From: Leptospira stimsonii
GTDB taxonomy: Bacteria; Spirochaetota; Leptospiria; Leptospirales; Leptospiraceae
Reading direction: 5' to 3'
Assembly: GCF_003545875.1 (NCBI RefSeq)
Contig: NZ_QHCS01000007.1
Span: forward strand, 62,001-126,000
DNA length: 64,000 bases
Shown here piece by piece: positions 8,223 through 18,737 of this stretch; positions within the stretch are counted from its first letter, which is position 1; each line of letters begins with the position of its first letter. The notes beneath the pieces are model-generated. The model was not told the origin of the DNA, ran no database searches, and was given only the letters and a program-made list of their open reading frames with translations. The translations under genes and the position numbers were made by a program.

Positions 8223-8592
8223 ACGTTTATCATTCTATTCTAATATAATTTTCAATGAATGCCTTACGAACTCAGAAAACGATAGGATAAAATCGAACCT
8301 TTTCGAAGTTGTTTAACAAAGAAGAATTTTGATCTTTTCCTTTCAGAACATAGGCGCAAAAATCAAATATACAAGCCTAAAAAAGGAACATTCTACTTTT
8401 TAGAACCGTTTAAAACGTTCCGGAAGAATAAGATACGATGCACCGCATTCCAGAACAACTGATTCTTACGTCCGCTTCGACAAACGATTTTTTCCTGTCT
8501 CCCTCAATCAATCCTGTCGGAAATTTTCAGAATCATTAAAACAATTCAAAACTATAATGTGAAACGAAGTGTATGCTCAATTTCTAAAATAG

Positions 8593-8814
8593 CCTTTTCA
8601 TTTTTCCTTAGATCTTTCGATCGTCCGACTTCATTCCGAGGAATTCTCCGAACAAAGTAAGAATGTGTTCGATTTCGAAAAGGAAACGATTCCACCGCGT
8701 TTCGGAACAGATCCGGTTTTAAAGGACGACCTATTCGATCGAAATCGAAAGATACGATGGTATTGTAATAACGAAGAAGAATTGAAAAAGATGTTAGGCT
8801 TGCGAATTGAATAA
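8593..8814 (+). pseudogene. Probable gene remnant in the 8223-8915 intergenic region
   Basis: The only notable content of this roughly 690-bp gap is a 73-codon frame opened by a stop at 8590 and closed by TAA at 8812. It has no usable ATG near its beginning. Its composition looks protein-like (for example RFGTDPVLKDDLFDRNRK and CNNEEELKKMLGL), and it ends at a natural stop. I read it as the 3' end of a decayed gene of unknown identity. The rest of the gap (8223-8590) is AT-rich and shows nothing coding. Confidence 0.3.
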
Positions 8815-8817
8815 AAA

Positions 8818-8856
8818 AAAATAAAAAAGGCGCTCGATCTTTAGGACCGGCGCCTT
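8818..8856 (-). terminator. Intrinsic terminator of the acyl-CoA dehydrogenase gene
   Basis: On the minus strand AAGGCGC (complement of 8850-8856) pairs with GCGCCTT (complement of 8827-8833) and is followed by a long T tract (TTTTATTTTTTTT). It lies about 60 bp after the stop of the gene at 8916-10079. This is a textbook rho-independent terminator. Confidence 0.85.
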
Positions 8857-8915
8857 GACTTCTTTGGAATCAAGTTCTACTTCAAATCAAGGAGAACTTG
8901 ATTCTAAACGAAGGA

Positions 8916-10079
<1,164 letters not shown>

Positions 10080-10357
10080 CGGTTTTTTCCCTTCTTACGA
10101 GAGTGTTCTGATCCTACTTTTTTTTTCACCACGATTAGATCAAACCAAAATATGGGCTAAAAAACCGAGTCAGGACTCGTTTTACCGATTTTTCTCAATT
10201 CGAAAGCGCGGATATTCTACATAAGAATTCCATCATTCAAATAAAAAAGAGAATCGGCTCATGCGCAGATTATACCAAGAACGAACGTTCTGTTCCTAAA
10301 ACTTCTCACATGGTCTTAGGAAAAATATTTCGATGTCCTCATTGTTGCAAAGCGACT

Positions 10358-11530
10358 TCAGATTACTTTTTCCTTTTTCATGGTCTCGATTTCGTCTTGA
10401 GAATAACCGAGAGAATTATAAATTTCGGAATTATGTTCCCCATGAGAAGGAGGATCCAAACGATACGTCACCGGAGTTGCAGAGAATGGGAACGGCGCTC
10501 CGAATTGGAAGTATTCTCCGAACTGCGGATGTTTTTTATCCAGGATCATTCCTCGTTCTTTTAACACCGGATCCTTACTCACCTCTTCCATCGTTTTCAC
10601 CGGAGTCAAACAAGAGTCTTGATTTTCAAAAAGAGGATCAAGATCGGCTAACGTTTTGGATTTAAAGAAGGCGGTAAGAATTTCCTTCCACTTGGAAAAG
10701 TTTTTTTCTTCCGCAGGAAATTCTTCCAGGTGTTGATCCAAACCGGATTGACGTAAGAATGTTTTAAAAAACATATCTTCCAGCGCTCCGAGTGCGACCC
10801 ACCTTCCTTCCTTGGTCTCATAAACATTATAATTCGGTAATTTACCGGAAAGAAGCTCGTTGCCGCCTTCTGGATTTTTTCCGGTCGCGGCGAAAATTCC
10901 ACCGTAGAGAGAAAGAAAAGGAAGCGAAGAATCCATCATGGAAATCGCAATCTTTTGCCCCTTCCCCGTCTTCTCTCGTGCATAAAGCGCCGCCAAAATG
11001 GAAGAAAGAGCCGTCATCGTACCACCTCCGATATCGGCGAGTTGATATCCAGGAATCTGAGGGGTTTTCCCCGTTTGTGATAAAACCCCCGAAAGAGAAA
11101 GATAATTCACGTCGTGCCCGGCAAAGTCCCTGTATTTCCCTTCCGTTCCGTAACCGTAGATTCCGCAATAAATCAATCTCGGGAAACGTTCCTTTAGATC
11201 CTCGTAACCCAAACCCATTTTGGAAAGACCGTCCGGACGAAATCCTTCCAAAAGTATATCAGCATTTTCTAATAGTTTGAATAAGATTTCCTTGGACTTT
11301 TCCTTTTTTAAGTTGAGAGTGATTGCTTTTTTATTTCGATTGAGCATCAAGAACAAAGAAGGGGCGCCGTTGGCTTTTTTAAACATCACACGAGTGGCAT
11401 CCATCGCTCTGGGGTTTTCGATTTTGATTACGTCCGCGCCCATGTCTCCCAAATACATGGAGCAAAGAGGACCTGGAAGCAGAAGACTCAAGTCGATTAC
11501 CTTAACTCCGGAAAGTGGACCTTTGTTCAT
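10358..11530 (-). CDS. CaiB/BaiF family (class III) CoA-transferase or alpha-methylacyl-CoA racemase
   Basis: A 390-residue member of the family III CoA-transferase fold. The start LSGVKVIDLSLLLPGPLCSMYLGDMGADVIKIE is the typical N-terminal Rossmann-like segment. GHDVNYLSLSG (from about residue 138) is a hallmark of the alpha-methylacyl-CoA racemase branch, where this His (near 139) is a catalytic base. The branch therefore favours racemase activity on 2-methylacyl-CoA, though CoA transfer cannot be excluded. It lies upstream of the acyl-CoA dehydrogenase on the same strand with 278 bp between, so shared degradation of branched acyl-CoA is plausible but co-transcription is not shown. Confidence 0.88.
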   Translation of the reverse strand: MNKGPLSGVKVIDLSLLLPGPLCSMYLGDMGADVIKIENPRAMDATRVMFKKANGAPSLFLMLNRNKKAITLNLKKEKSKEILFKLLENADILLEGFRPDGLSKMGLGYEDLKERFPRLIYCGIYGYGTEGKYRDFAGHDVNYLSLSGVLSQTGKTPQIPGYQLADIGGGTMTALSSILAALYAREKTGKGQKIAISMMDSSLPFLSLYGGIFAATGKNPEGGNELLSGKLPNYNVYETKEGRWVALGALEDMFFKTFLRQSGLDQHLEEFPAEEKNFSKWKEILTAFFKSKTLADLDPLFENQDSCLTPVKTMEEVSKDPVLKERGMILDKKHPQFGEYFQFGAPFPFSATPVTYRLDPPSHGEHNSEIYNSLGYSQDEIETMKKEKVI

Positions 11531-11763
11531 TTTAATCCTTCCTTTTAAACAAAAACTCTATTCCATCTAAGAAAAAAGTTCTTAGAGAGAAACCCTTTTT
11601 TTCGTTCCGTTTTTCCTTTTACTTGGAAATCTTAAAATACGAATTTCGATTTTTTAAGAACAAACCAATTTATAAAAGAAGAACACCCGAAATCCATCTC
11701 CAATTTGGAAATAAATTGCTGGAATCAGGAATGAACTCGAATATATTTGCAATCATCTTGGTT

Positions 11764-12846
11764 ATGAAGATGTACAAAATTCTTATCTTTCTCCCGTTCT
11801 TTTTATTCTGTTCTTCGGAATCGATATATAATCCGAGTGTTCTTATGAGCCAGGCATGGTATGAATCCACATTCTTGGATTGCGCCCTTAAGGATTGCCT
11901 TCAATGTAAACTCAAGATCACGAACAATCCGGTCGTAAGTCTTTTTGCGGGAAACGGAGTGGGTGCGAGCGTGGATGGAACGATCGCAAACGCTTCTTTT
12001 CTTGCTCCCTTCGGAATCGAAGTCGACTCGAGCGGTAATATCTATATCGCCGATCAAACATCGAACCTGATCCGCAAAATCGATTCCTTCGGAAACGTAC
12101 GTACTTTGAATAGCGGCGGTTTCGCGTTAGGAAACCCCTCCGGAATCAAATTCGATCCGATAACGGGAGATAAATACGTTACGTGCAAGAGCAACGGACA
12201 GATTTATAAGATCGATTCCAACGAACAATTCTCCTTATACGCCGGAAGTCCGACCGGAACGTCCGGGATTCAGAACGGAGACCGCTCTACGTCGCTTTTC
12301 AACGGTCCCTTTTTTATGGATTTCGATCGGGAAAGAAATTTATACGTGGGAGAATTAAGCAATCGTGATATTCGAAAGATCAATTTGAATTTCGGAAACG
12401 TAAGTACTCTTTCCGGAGGAACCTTGGGTTATCTGGACGGAGACGCGGCCATCGCACAATTCAAAGCTCCATTAGGAATCGCTTATGATCGAAACGACGA
12501 CGTTCTCTTAGTCGCCGACTTGCAAGACCATCGGATTCGACAAGTGGATCTGAAAAATCAAAAGGTTTCTACTCTGATGGGAACGGGCGTCGGGGCAAGC
12601 ATCGATGGTGTGGGCTTAGGCGCCTCTTTCAATGGCCCTGCGTTTATAAGCTTAGACAACGGCGGTTATATGTTTATTTCCGACTCCGCTTCCAATGTCA
12701 TCCGCATCGTGGATCCAAATTTTAAAGTAACCACAGTTTCGCATACTTTCTCTGCGATCGGCACGGTTAAAGTGGATTGTCCCAATCAAAGACTTCTTGT
12801 GGCCGATAGTACCGCAAATCAAATCTTTCAGGTAAAGTTTGAATAG
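11764..12846 (+). CDS. NHL-repeat lipoprotein
   Basis: A secreted NHL-repeat protein of about 360 residues. The N-terminus (MKMYKILIFLPFFLFCSSES) is a lipoprotein signal with a loose lipobox ending in Cys. At least five repeats follow, each with a phrase such as GVGASVDGT, a hydrophobic GIEVDSSGNIYIAD-like strand set and IRKID. They should fold as a beta-propeller, a scaffold for binding proteins or sugars at the cell surface. The frame is open further upstream, but the lipoprotein signal begins at the ATG at 11764 or at the second ATG at 11770; no clear ribosome binding site decides. Four cysteines follow soon after the anchor (DCALKDCLQCK). Ligand unknown. Confidence 0.85.
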   Translation: MKMYKILIFLPFFLFCSSESIYNPSVLMSQAWYESTFLDCALKDCLQCKLKITNNPVVSLFAGNGVGASVDGTIANASFLAPFGIEVDSSGNIYIADQTSNLIRKIDSFGNVRTLNSGGFALGNPSGIKFDPITGDKYVTCKSNGQIYKIDSNEQFSLYAGSPTGTSGIQNGDRSTSLFNGPFFMDFDRERNLYVGELSNRDIRKINLNFGNVSTLSGGTLGYLDGDAAIAQFKAPLGIAYDRNDDVLLVADLQDHRIRQVDLKNQKVSTLMGTGVGASIDGVGLGASFNGPAFISLDNGGYMFISDSASNVIRIVDPNFKVTTVSHTFSAIGTVKVDCPNQRLLVADSTANQIFQVKFE

Positions 12847-13026
12847 GATTGTTAAGCGAACTTGAGAATTCATCGAGATCGGATTGTACCTAAAAACTAA
12901 GGCGTACTTTTAAGATCTCAAATTGAAAAGCACCTTCACAAAAGACCGAAAAAGAAAAAACACTTCTCCAAATGCAATTTTTATAGTTTCATTTACGAGA
13001 AGTATCGATAAACAACCGAATTCAGA

Positions 13027-13413
13027 TCAAGACTTTGCTTCGAACATGTTCGCCGCACAGAGCCAAACTCCCGCGAGAATGAGAACGATACCGGCCCACT
13101 GAGTCCAAGTCAGTCGTTCTTTGAATGCAAAAGAAGAAACGATTAAAACGATGATAAAACCGGCGCTCGTAAAAACGGGATACGCCAGAGACAGTTTGAG
13201 ACCTTTTCCCAAAACAAATCGATAACCGAGAAGAGCCAAACCGAAAGATGCTAAACCTCCGATAAAGATCGGATTGAAGATGACTTGCAGAATTCCCTGG
13301 ATCCCTTCCGGTCTCGAAGCCTCGTCGCCCAAGGAACTTGCTTTAATCAGAATATTTGCCAGCGCGTTGAACGCAAGAGCGATGATAAAGACGAGAAGAA
13401 CTTGAATCTGCAT
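13027..13413 (-). CDS. Small multidrug-resistance/EamA-like (DMT superfamily) membrane protein
   Basis: A 128-residue protein with four transmembrane helices, the size and layout of SMR or half-size EamA transporters. It contains GYRFVLGKGLKLSLAYPVFTSAGFIIVLIVS in the middle and WTQWAGIVLILAGVWLC at the end, the latter a typical DMT final helix. An upstream ATG at 13446 exists, but GGAG lies 6 nt before the ATG at 13413, which also starts the first helix cleanly, so I chose 13413. The canonical EmrE Glu in helix 1 is not seen, so drug/proton antiport is uncertain; a lipid or polyamine role is possible. It is divergent from the hydrolase gene at 13490. Confidence 0.8.
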   Translation of the reverse strand: MQIQVLLVFIIALAFNALANILIKASSLGDEASRPEGIQGILQVIFNPIFIGGLASFGLALLGYRFVLGKGLKLSLAYPVFTSAGFIIVLIVSSFAFKERLTWTQWAGIVLILAGVWLCAANMFEAKS

Positions 13414-13489
13414 AGAAGGCTCCGGTTTTGGCTTTACGAAAACCACTTCACCGCACGAGTTGGAAAGATCAAGGTCAAATCTCTCCTAC

Positions 13490-14335
13490 ATGCTTAGAAA
13501 AACACTCCCCTTTCGAGGACTCAAACTTTCCTATATCGATACCGATCCGAATTCTAAAACAAAAGAAACGATTCTTCTTTGTCACGCGAACGGATACAGC
13601 GCGCTCACATATAAATTTTACATCGATGCTCTTTCCAAAACACACCGAGTCCTCGCCCTCGATTTCGCCGGTCACGGAGAATCTCAATCCACATTACAAT
13701 TTAAAAACTGGTATTTTTTTAGAGATCAAATATTGGCTCTTATCGAATTGGAAAACCTTTCCGATCTAATCGGAGTCGGTCATTCTCTGGGTGGTGCGAG
13801 TTTGATCTTGGCTTCTTACAAAAAACCGGAGAAATTTAAGAAAATCATCGCAAACGATCCGGTTGTATTAGATTTTTTTAAAGTAACCTACGCTTGGATC
13901 TTCCACAATCCTCTTGCGAAAGTGGCGATCAAAAGAAGAAGGGAATTCAAAGACCTCGATTCGGTTCGCAAAATCTACAAAAGAACTCCGTCCTTTTCGC
14001 GTTGGGACGAAGGAATCTACGAGGATTATCTTCAAAGTTGTTTTCGAATTGGTCCTCAAGGAGAAGCCCTACTTCGTTGTGTTCCGGAACTCGAATCGAA
14101 AATATTTGATTCAATTAGCTTTCTCAGTTTATTCCAGTATGGAAGAATCAAAACGGAAACTCATCTTACGATTCCGGATCCGCACGAAGTCTGTTCGCCG
14201 AAAGGCGCAAGAAGAATCGTTCAGGGAAATCGGAATTCCACTTTGGAAATCTGGCCAGGTAGCACTCATTTTTTTCCATTTGAAGAAAAAGAAAAAACCC
14301 TGCAACGAATTGCAGGGTTGATTAAGAAAAGTTAA
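13490..14335 (+). CDS. Alpha/beta-fold hydrolase
   Basis: A cytoplasmic alpha/beta hydrolase of 281 residues with no signal peptide. The oxyanion phrase HANGYSALTY follows the first core strand, DFAGHGES precedes the nucleophile elbow GVGHSLGGAS, and the C-terminal His lies in GSTHFFPFE. A candidate acid lies in IPDPHEV. The ATG at 13490 is chosen; an in-frame TTG lies at 13460. The last 45 bases of the gene contain the convergent gene's terminator hairpin (14296-14319), so these C-terminal codons (TLQRIAGL) do two jobs. Substrate unknown. Confidence 0.85.
   Translation: MLRKTLPFRGLKLSYIDTDPNSKTKETILLCHANGYSALTYKFYIDALSKTHRVLALDFAGHGESQSTLQFKNWYFFRDQILALIELENLSDLIGVGHSLGGASLILASYKKPEKFKKIIANDPVVLDFFKVTYAWIFHNPLAKVAIKRRREFKDLDSVRKIYKRTPSFSRWDEGIYEDYLQSCFRIGPQGEALLRCVPELESKIFDSISFLSLFQYGRIKTETHLTIPDPHEVCSPKGARRIVQGNRNSTLEIWPGSTHFFPFEEKEKTLQRIAGLIKKS
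14284..14319 (-). terminator. Intrinsic terminator inside the 3' end of the convergent hydrolase gene
   Basis: On the minus strand AACCCTGCAA, a TTCG tetraloop and TTGCAGGGTT form a perfect 10-bp stem (14296-14319), followed by TTTTCTTTTTC. It lies 67 bp after the end of the minus-strand lipoprotein pseudogene, within the coding sequence of the plus-strand gene ending at 14335. Confidence 0.85.
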
Positions 14336-14385
14336 GAATTCACAGAATGATATTCATTAGGATGTGTTTTCTCTCTTTGTATTTA

Positions 14386-15117
14386 TTACTGACCACTTGA
14401 AAAATTGATCGTATGATTGAGCTTCATATTCACAGCTTCCCCATTGATTGATCCAACAACGGTCACATGTTCCTCAAGCGCGGCTTTGATTTTTCCCGGA
14501 GAATATTCCGTTTGACTATAGATGGAATCGTTTCGCGTAAATGTAAGATCGAACGTCGGTAACTTTTCATTATTTATCGTATAATTTGAAGATCGAATCC
14601 GATCCGTTCCGGAAAGAATGGATTTTTCGAAATTGACGGAAACCGTTTTGGCTCTTTTCCAGTGTAAAGTTCTAATAACAGTTCCGCTGTAAGTCAACGG
14701 AACTAAAACAGCGACGCCATTCGCATCAACGACCGAACCGGCTGTGTTTTCCTTACAATTGTCGTAAGTCCAATTCAAATCATCCGAATCCACATTATCA
14801 CCGTTATTCGAGTTTGTTATCGTACCATCGATCGTTTGAGTGCCTCCCAATTGACATGCCTGGGTCGTTATCGCCGCAAACGGATTGTAACTAGGATCGA
14901 CTCCATCCAGACTTCTTGCGGAAGAGGACGCACTCGCTGGAAATGGGTACAATACCGAAAACAATTTTCTAACCTGATCTTGTGTCTTTTGTTCTGCCCC
15001 GGTCTGCAATAAAACTGCAAGAACCGCAAGATCCTGATTGTCGTTCTAATTCCCTTGTGCACAAGAAACGATTCCTAAAATGGAAATGCAGACCAACACT
15101 GCTTTAAGTTTGTTCAT
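14386..15117 (-). pseudogene. Lipoprotein gene interrupted by an in-frame amber codon
   Basis: A strong ribosome binding site (AGGAG, 7 nt spacing) precedes the ATG at 15117. The first 23 codons encode a clear lipoprotein signal (MNKLKAVLVCISILGIVSCA). Codon 24 is TAG (15046-15048), after which the same frame runs on for about 220 codons to the stop at 14386. The downstream part looks like a normal surface protein: Ser/Thr/Asn-rich, with GGTQTIDGTITNSNNGDNVDSDD and a beta-rich C-terminus. The terminator at 14284-14319 is intact. A single base change (CAG, AAG or TCG to TAG) explains this best. A sequencing error or readthrough are alternatives. I do not recognise the family. Confidence 0.8.
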
Positions 15118-15789
15118 GTATATTCTCCTTTTTTGTCTCCGAGAACGAATACAGACAAAAATTCAAAGCTCGCCATTTTATTTTCAATCGAACATTTATA
15201 CAATGAGCAATTTCCGATAACCCAACTCTTCATTCTTTGTGAATTATAAGAATCTGATTAAAAATAAAATGAAGTGGATAATTATAAAACAAGTCAATGC
15301 ATATGAAGCGAACGCTATCAAATGTCCAGTTCTCGCACGTTGCATGAAACGTCTTTTCCAAAAAGAATATTTAGAAACCGATTCTTGATTTCCTCAGGAA
15401 GAATTTTAACTTTTTTCTATCAGCGGCAACAGATCGAACAAATCCTTTCAAGTGAATTATAACGGCAGTCAAAGCAAAAAAATTGGCAAGCACCTTCCTT
15501 AAATCCGTAGAAATGAAAGGAAAAAAGTTTCTTCGATGGATGATAGGATCAGAGAATCAGAATACATTCTGATACGACGCTTGAACGAGAATGATTTCAC
15601 TTCAATCTCTAAAACAGCCGCCTCTTCTCTCCTAAAAAATCTAAGATTCGTTAGAGGACCGTGGATTGATTTTGCAGAACGCAAACAATCCTCTTTCCTT
15701 CAACTTCCGAAGAAGTGTTCGGGAGACGGAATATAAGTCCGTTCCACTCCGAATGAAATCCAAATTGAATCGCAAAAACCGGTAACTAC
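15118..15789. other. Intergenic region without a convincing gene
   Basis: About 670 bp between the broken lipoprotein gene and the acyltransferase. Short frames on both strands around 15499-15736 overlap each other and lack ribosome binding sites, so I do not call them. It must hold the divergent promoters of the two flanking genes; no clear operator is visible. Confidence 0.5.
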
Positions 15790-17019
15790 ATGCTAAAGGT
15801 ATTAAAACATTATTTTTTCGGAATTTTTCAATCTGATCCAAGGGAAATTTCCTCTCTTAACGGAATCCGAAGTCTCGGTTTTTTCCTTTTGATCATGGGG
15901 CATCTTTATATCGGCTACGAAATGTTCATAGAAGATCGGAATTTTCTGATGAAAAACCTATTTTATTCTTCGAGTCAGTGTATGGATATTTTCTTTATGC
16001 TGAGCGGCTTCCTAATCTCAGGGCCTTTATTTAGGGAAATCGAGAAAAAGAATACGATTCAATTTAAAAAGTTTTTCGTTAAACGGACATTGCGTATTTT
16101 TCCGCCTTACTTCGCATTCCTTTTGTTCCAAACGTTTATCATCGCGCCGCTTTTTATCAAAATTCGACCGGATTATAAGGATTATATTATGGATCTCCAG
16201 TCCAAAGTAATTTATGATTTTTTATATATTTCTAATTATATCACGGGCACGATGCCACACGGTTGGTCTTTGTCCTTAGAGGAGCAATTTTATTTACTTT
16301 TCCCTGTATTTCTTCTTTTAGTATTTAGAAAGATTTCACAAAAATATAGAATCTACGTTTTATTCTCCTTAATCCTAACTCCAATCCTTTATCGAGCGAT
16401 CATATTCTATACATTGATTGAACCCGCGGCACCGGAACATACTCGAAAACTTTACCTTACCCATATCTATTACCCGCTCCAAGGAAGGCTGGATTGTCTT
16501 TTTGTTGGAATTCTATTCGCGTATATCTATAACCGATATCCGGAAAAAATCCAAGCGTTCTTAAACGATTCTAAAAAAGTTCTCGTAGCGTCCTTCTTGG
16601 CGTGGTCCTCCTTACTTGTGTATTCTCTTTTCGTATGTGAATTTGACAAACACCCGATCTCGATGGTTTTTCGGTTTACTGTGAATTCAACCGCTTGGGC
16701 CGTCATTGCATTGTTGTCCATGAGAAACGGTGCATGGAGTAATCGAATCTTCTCCTTAAGAATATTTTCGCCGGTAGCAAAACTAACGTACTGCACGTAT
16801 TTGATCCATTTTTTCTTTCAGGGAATTTTGTCCCCTGCCTTTATCAATCCCAAAGGAGCCAAATACAGCGATTTGCTGATCAACACGATTCCGATCGGAA
16901 TTGTCCTTTTATTTCTCGGATATATATTTCATCTCCTCACGGAAAGGCCATTCATGATACTAAAGGAAAAGTTCTTTGGAAAAGTGGTTGAGATGCAGGC
17001 AACGATCAAAACCAACTAA
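15790..17019 (+). CDS. Acyltransferase family 3 (OafA/YrhL-like) membrane protein
   Basis: A 409-residue integral membrane acyltransferase with about ten transmembrane helices. The family start is visible as LNGIRSLGFFLLIMGHLYIGYEMF, with the putative catalytic His near residue 38. FMLSGFLISG and FVKRTLRIFPPYFAFLLF follow, and the SLSLEEQFYLLFPVFL phrase is typical. These enzymes O-acetylate or otherwise acylate surface polysaccharide, peptidoglycan or lipids, moving acyl groups across the inner membrane. No polysaccharide genes sit beside it, so the acceptor is unknown. The ATG at 15790 has only a weak ribosome binding site. It is convergent with the next gene. Confidence 0.92.
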   Translation: MLKVLKHYFFGIFQSDPREISSLNGIRSLGFFLLIMGHLYIGYEMFIEDRNFLMKNLFYSSSQCMDIFFMLSGFLISGPLFREIEKKNTIQFKKFFVKRTLRIFPPYFAFLLFQTFIIAPLFIKIRPDYKDYIMDLQSKVIYDFLYISNYITGTMPHGWSLSLEEQFYLLFPVFLLLVFRKISQKYRIYVLFSLILTPILYRAIIFYTLIEPAAPEHTRKLYLTHIYYPLQGRLDCLFVGILFAYIYNRYPEKIQAFLNDSKKVLVASFLAWSSLLVYSLFVCEFDKHPISMVFRFTVNSTAWAVIALLSMRNGAWSNRIFSLRIFSPVAKLTYCTYLIHFFFQGILSPAFINPKGAKYSDLLINTIPIGIVLLFLGYIFHLLTERPFMILKEKFFGKVVEMQATIKTN

Positions 17020-17099
17020 ACGTTCTTTCAAAAGGCATCGTAAATTGAATTCTTAATTTCGAATGCCGTTCCGTCGGTCCCGTCAAATCGAGAAGTATA

Positions 17100-17897
17100 T
17101 TAGAAGTATTTAAAGGCTTTGAGTAGAATGCTACGATCAAAGTCGTTTCTCTGGAAAGTAGTCTCCGGATGAGCCAAGGTTCCGTCCGGAACGTAACTTC
17201 GAGAAATTGTGATCGGAGCTGAAACCCCGAACGTCATCACTTCAAGATGGACTAAAAAGCCGGGAGCGACGATCGTAGAATATAGATTCTCCAATTGAGG
17301 ATCATATTGAACTTTGCGCGTTACTTCTAAAATGGATTCGATAGAATGATACGTATACGAAAGCCAAAAATCGAAATACCAAGTTTTTTCAAATTGCTCG
17401 CCGCCTCTTTCCCGAAGATGAGGAGTCAGTTGAGAATTCCAGCGAGCGACGGAAAAAATCGCCCAAGCCCCACTTCTATAAAATAGGCCTCCGTAAAATT
17501 CAATATTACCGAATTTATCGGAACCGATTTCAAGTCGCTCTTTTCCGGTAGCAAAGGAATAGTTAGAACCGCCGATGATTCCGAAATCATATAAGTAAAA
17601 AAATAATTTCAAACCGATCTGTTGTTGATTCAGATGTTCTCTCTTTTTTTCTCCGGATTCATTGAGTCTCGTATATGGAAGTGTGGCAAACAAAGAAACA
17701 GACTTACCGATCGTTTTTTCCGCCTGAAGAATTCCGGTAACAACTTCCTTTTTTGCTTCCAGCGATTCCTGTTCCTGGCCTTGAAGCGCTACTGCTAACC
17801 GATTTTTGGGTTCCGGAGAATTGAGGAAAAGATTTTCGGCAAAGATGTCTTGCGAAAATAAAAAAAGAATAATAAGAAAATTCCGTTTCGAGTTCAT
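17100..17897 (-). CDS. Secreted beta-rich protein, probable outer-membrane barrel
   Basis: A 265-residue protein with a signal peptide (MNSKRNFLIILFLFSQDIFA, cleavage after FAE or nearby). The mature part consists of alternating amphipathic strands rich in aromatic residues (for example WAIFSVARWNSQ, TWYFDFWLSYTYH) and ends in FKYF. A C-terminal Phe and these strands suggest a small outer-membrane beta-barrel. Its start codon overlaps the stop of the upstream SGNH hydrolase gene by 4 bp (ATGA), so the two proteins are translated together and may act together at the outer membrane. I do not recognise a named family. Confidence 0.75.
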   Translation of the reverse strand: MNSKRNFLIILFLFSQDIFAENLFLNSPEPKNRLAVALQGQEQESLEAKKEVVTGILQAEKTIGKSVSLFATLPYTRLNESGEKKREHLNQQQIGLKLFFYLYDFGIIGGSNYSFATGKERLEIGSDKFGNIEFYGGLFYRSGAWAIFSVARWNSQLTPHLRERGGEQFEKTWYFDFWLSYTYHSIESILEVTRKVQYDPQLENLYSTIVAPGFLVHLEVMTFGVSAPITISRSYVPDGTLAHPETTFQRNDFDRSILLKAFKYF

Positions 17898-18520
17898 TGG
17901 ATCAGAACTCCTTTCAAACGAAACGCTTCCTTCACCAAATCCGAAAGTTTCTCATAGCCTCGATACGTTAGGTGTCCTCCATCGACGAGCATATCGGAAG
18001 TAATTTCCGAACTCGGGTCGAGAACGAATTCATCCTGAATTTCCCGTTTCATCTTATCATCCAATTGTCGAACGGCGAAGATCGGCCAAGGGGCTTCGAC
18101 ATTCCAAGTTCCTAGGACAACGATAGAATCGCACTTGGACTTTAAAATTTCGATCGCCTGTTTTTGTCTGCCTACCGTATTTTGGATCAAAGAATCGCTA
18201 ACGGGACTCAAAATTCCTAAATAGTCATTTGCACCGCCGTTGTACGTGCACGCTCGATAATGACCTTGCATGTTCTCCGTTGCCCGAAGAATTTCCGATG
18301 TGTTCCGATTTGGAAACGCGGTCTTCGAGGCAACGAACGGCTCCAACAGTTCCGTAGGCCAGAACGCGGAGATACTGTCTCCAACGAGCATCAGGGAAGG
18401 TCGATCGATCACTAAACTCAAATAAAAACTCGCGTCAGTCGTCTTGTTGCTCCCACCGTCACATCCAAGGAGCGCGAAATGAAAAATAAGAATATAAATC
18501 TTAAGCTGGGTTCTATTCAT
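17894..18520 (-). CDS. SGNH/GDSL-type hydrolase, lipoprotein
   Basis: A 208-residue SGNH hydrolase with all four blocks: GDSIS (nucleophile Ser49), a diverged block II, GGAND (95-99, oxyanion Asn98) and DGGH (Asp180, His183). Family members are esterases or acyl/acetyl hydrolases of sugars and lipids. The signal peptide ends in ALLGC, so it is a lipoprotein with lipidated Cys20. The gene ends inside the start of the barrel-like gene at 17897, which suggests a secreted enzyme paired with an outer-membrane protein. An O-acetyl esterase role on surface glycans is possible, and the acyltransferase at 15790-17019 is nearby, but this is speculation. Confidence 0.85.
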   Translation of the reverse strand: MNRTQLKIYILIFHFALLGCDGGSNKTTDASFYLSLVIDRPSLMLVGDSISAFWPTELLEPFVASKTAFPNRNTSEILRATENMQGHYRACTYNGGANDYLGILSPVSDSLIQNTVGRQKQAIEILKSKCDSIVVLGTWNVEAPWPIFAVRQLDDKMKREIQDEFVLDPSSEITSDMLVDGGHLTYRGYEKLSDLVKEAFRLKGVLIQ

Positions 18521-18737
18521 AGTTGAAGGTCACCACTCCTCAGTTACTTATGAGGTGACGATCTCTACTACGAGACCCAAAAGAATCCTCGCCATTTTTC
18601 GCTTTGGATTCAAGAACACACGAACAGCAAATTATAAAAGAACGTAGAATTTTCTAAAATTTTGCAATTCCGAGAGCATTCGCTTTAACAGGATATATTA
18701 AAATAAAAGAATATATTTTGACTCAGAAAGGATATGA

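Noticed and set aside
15499..15736. Overlapping small frames on both strands
   Set aside because: No ribosome binding site, no recognisable domain, and each is explained as a shadow of the other.
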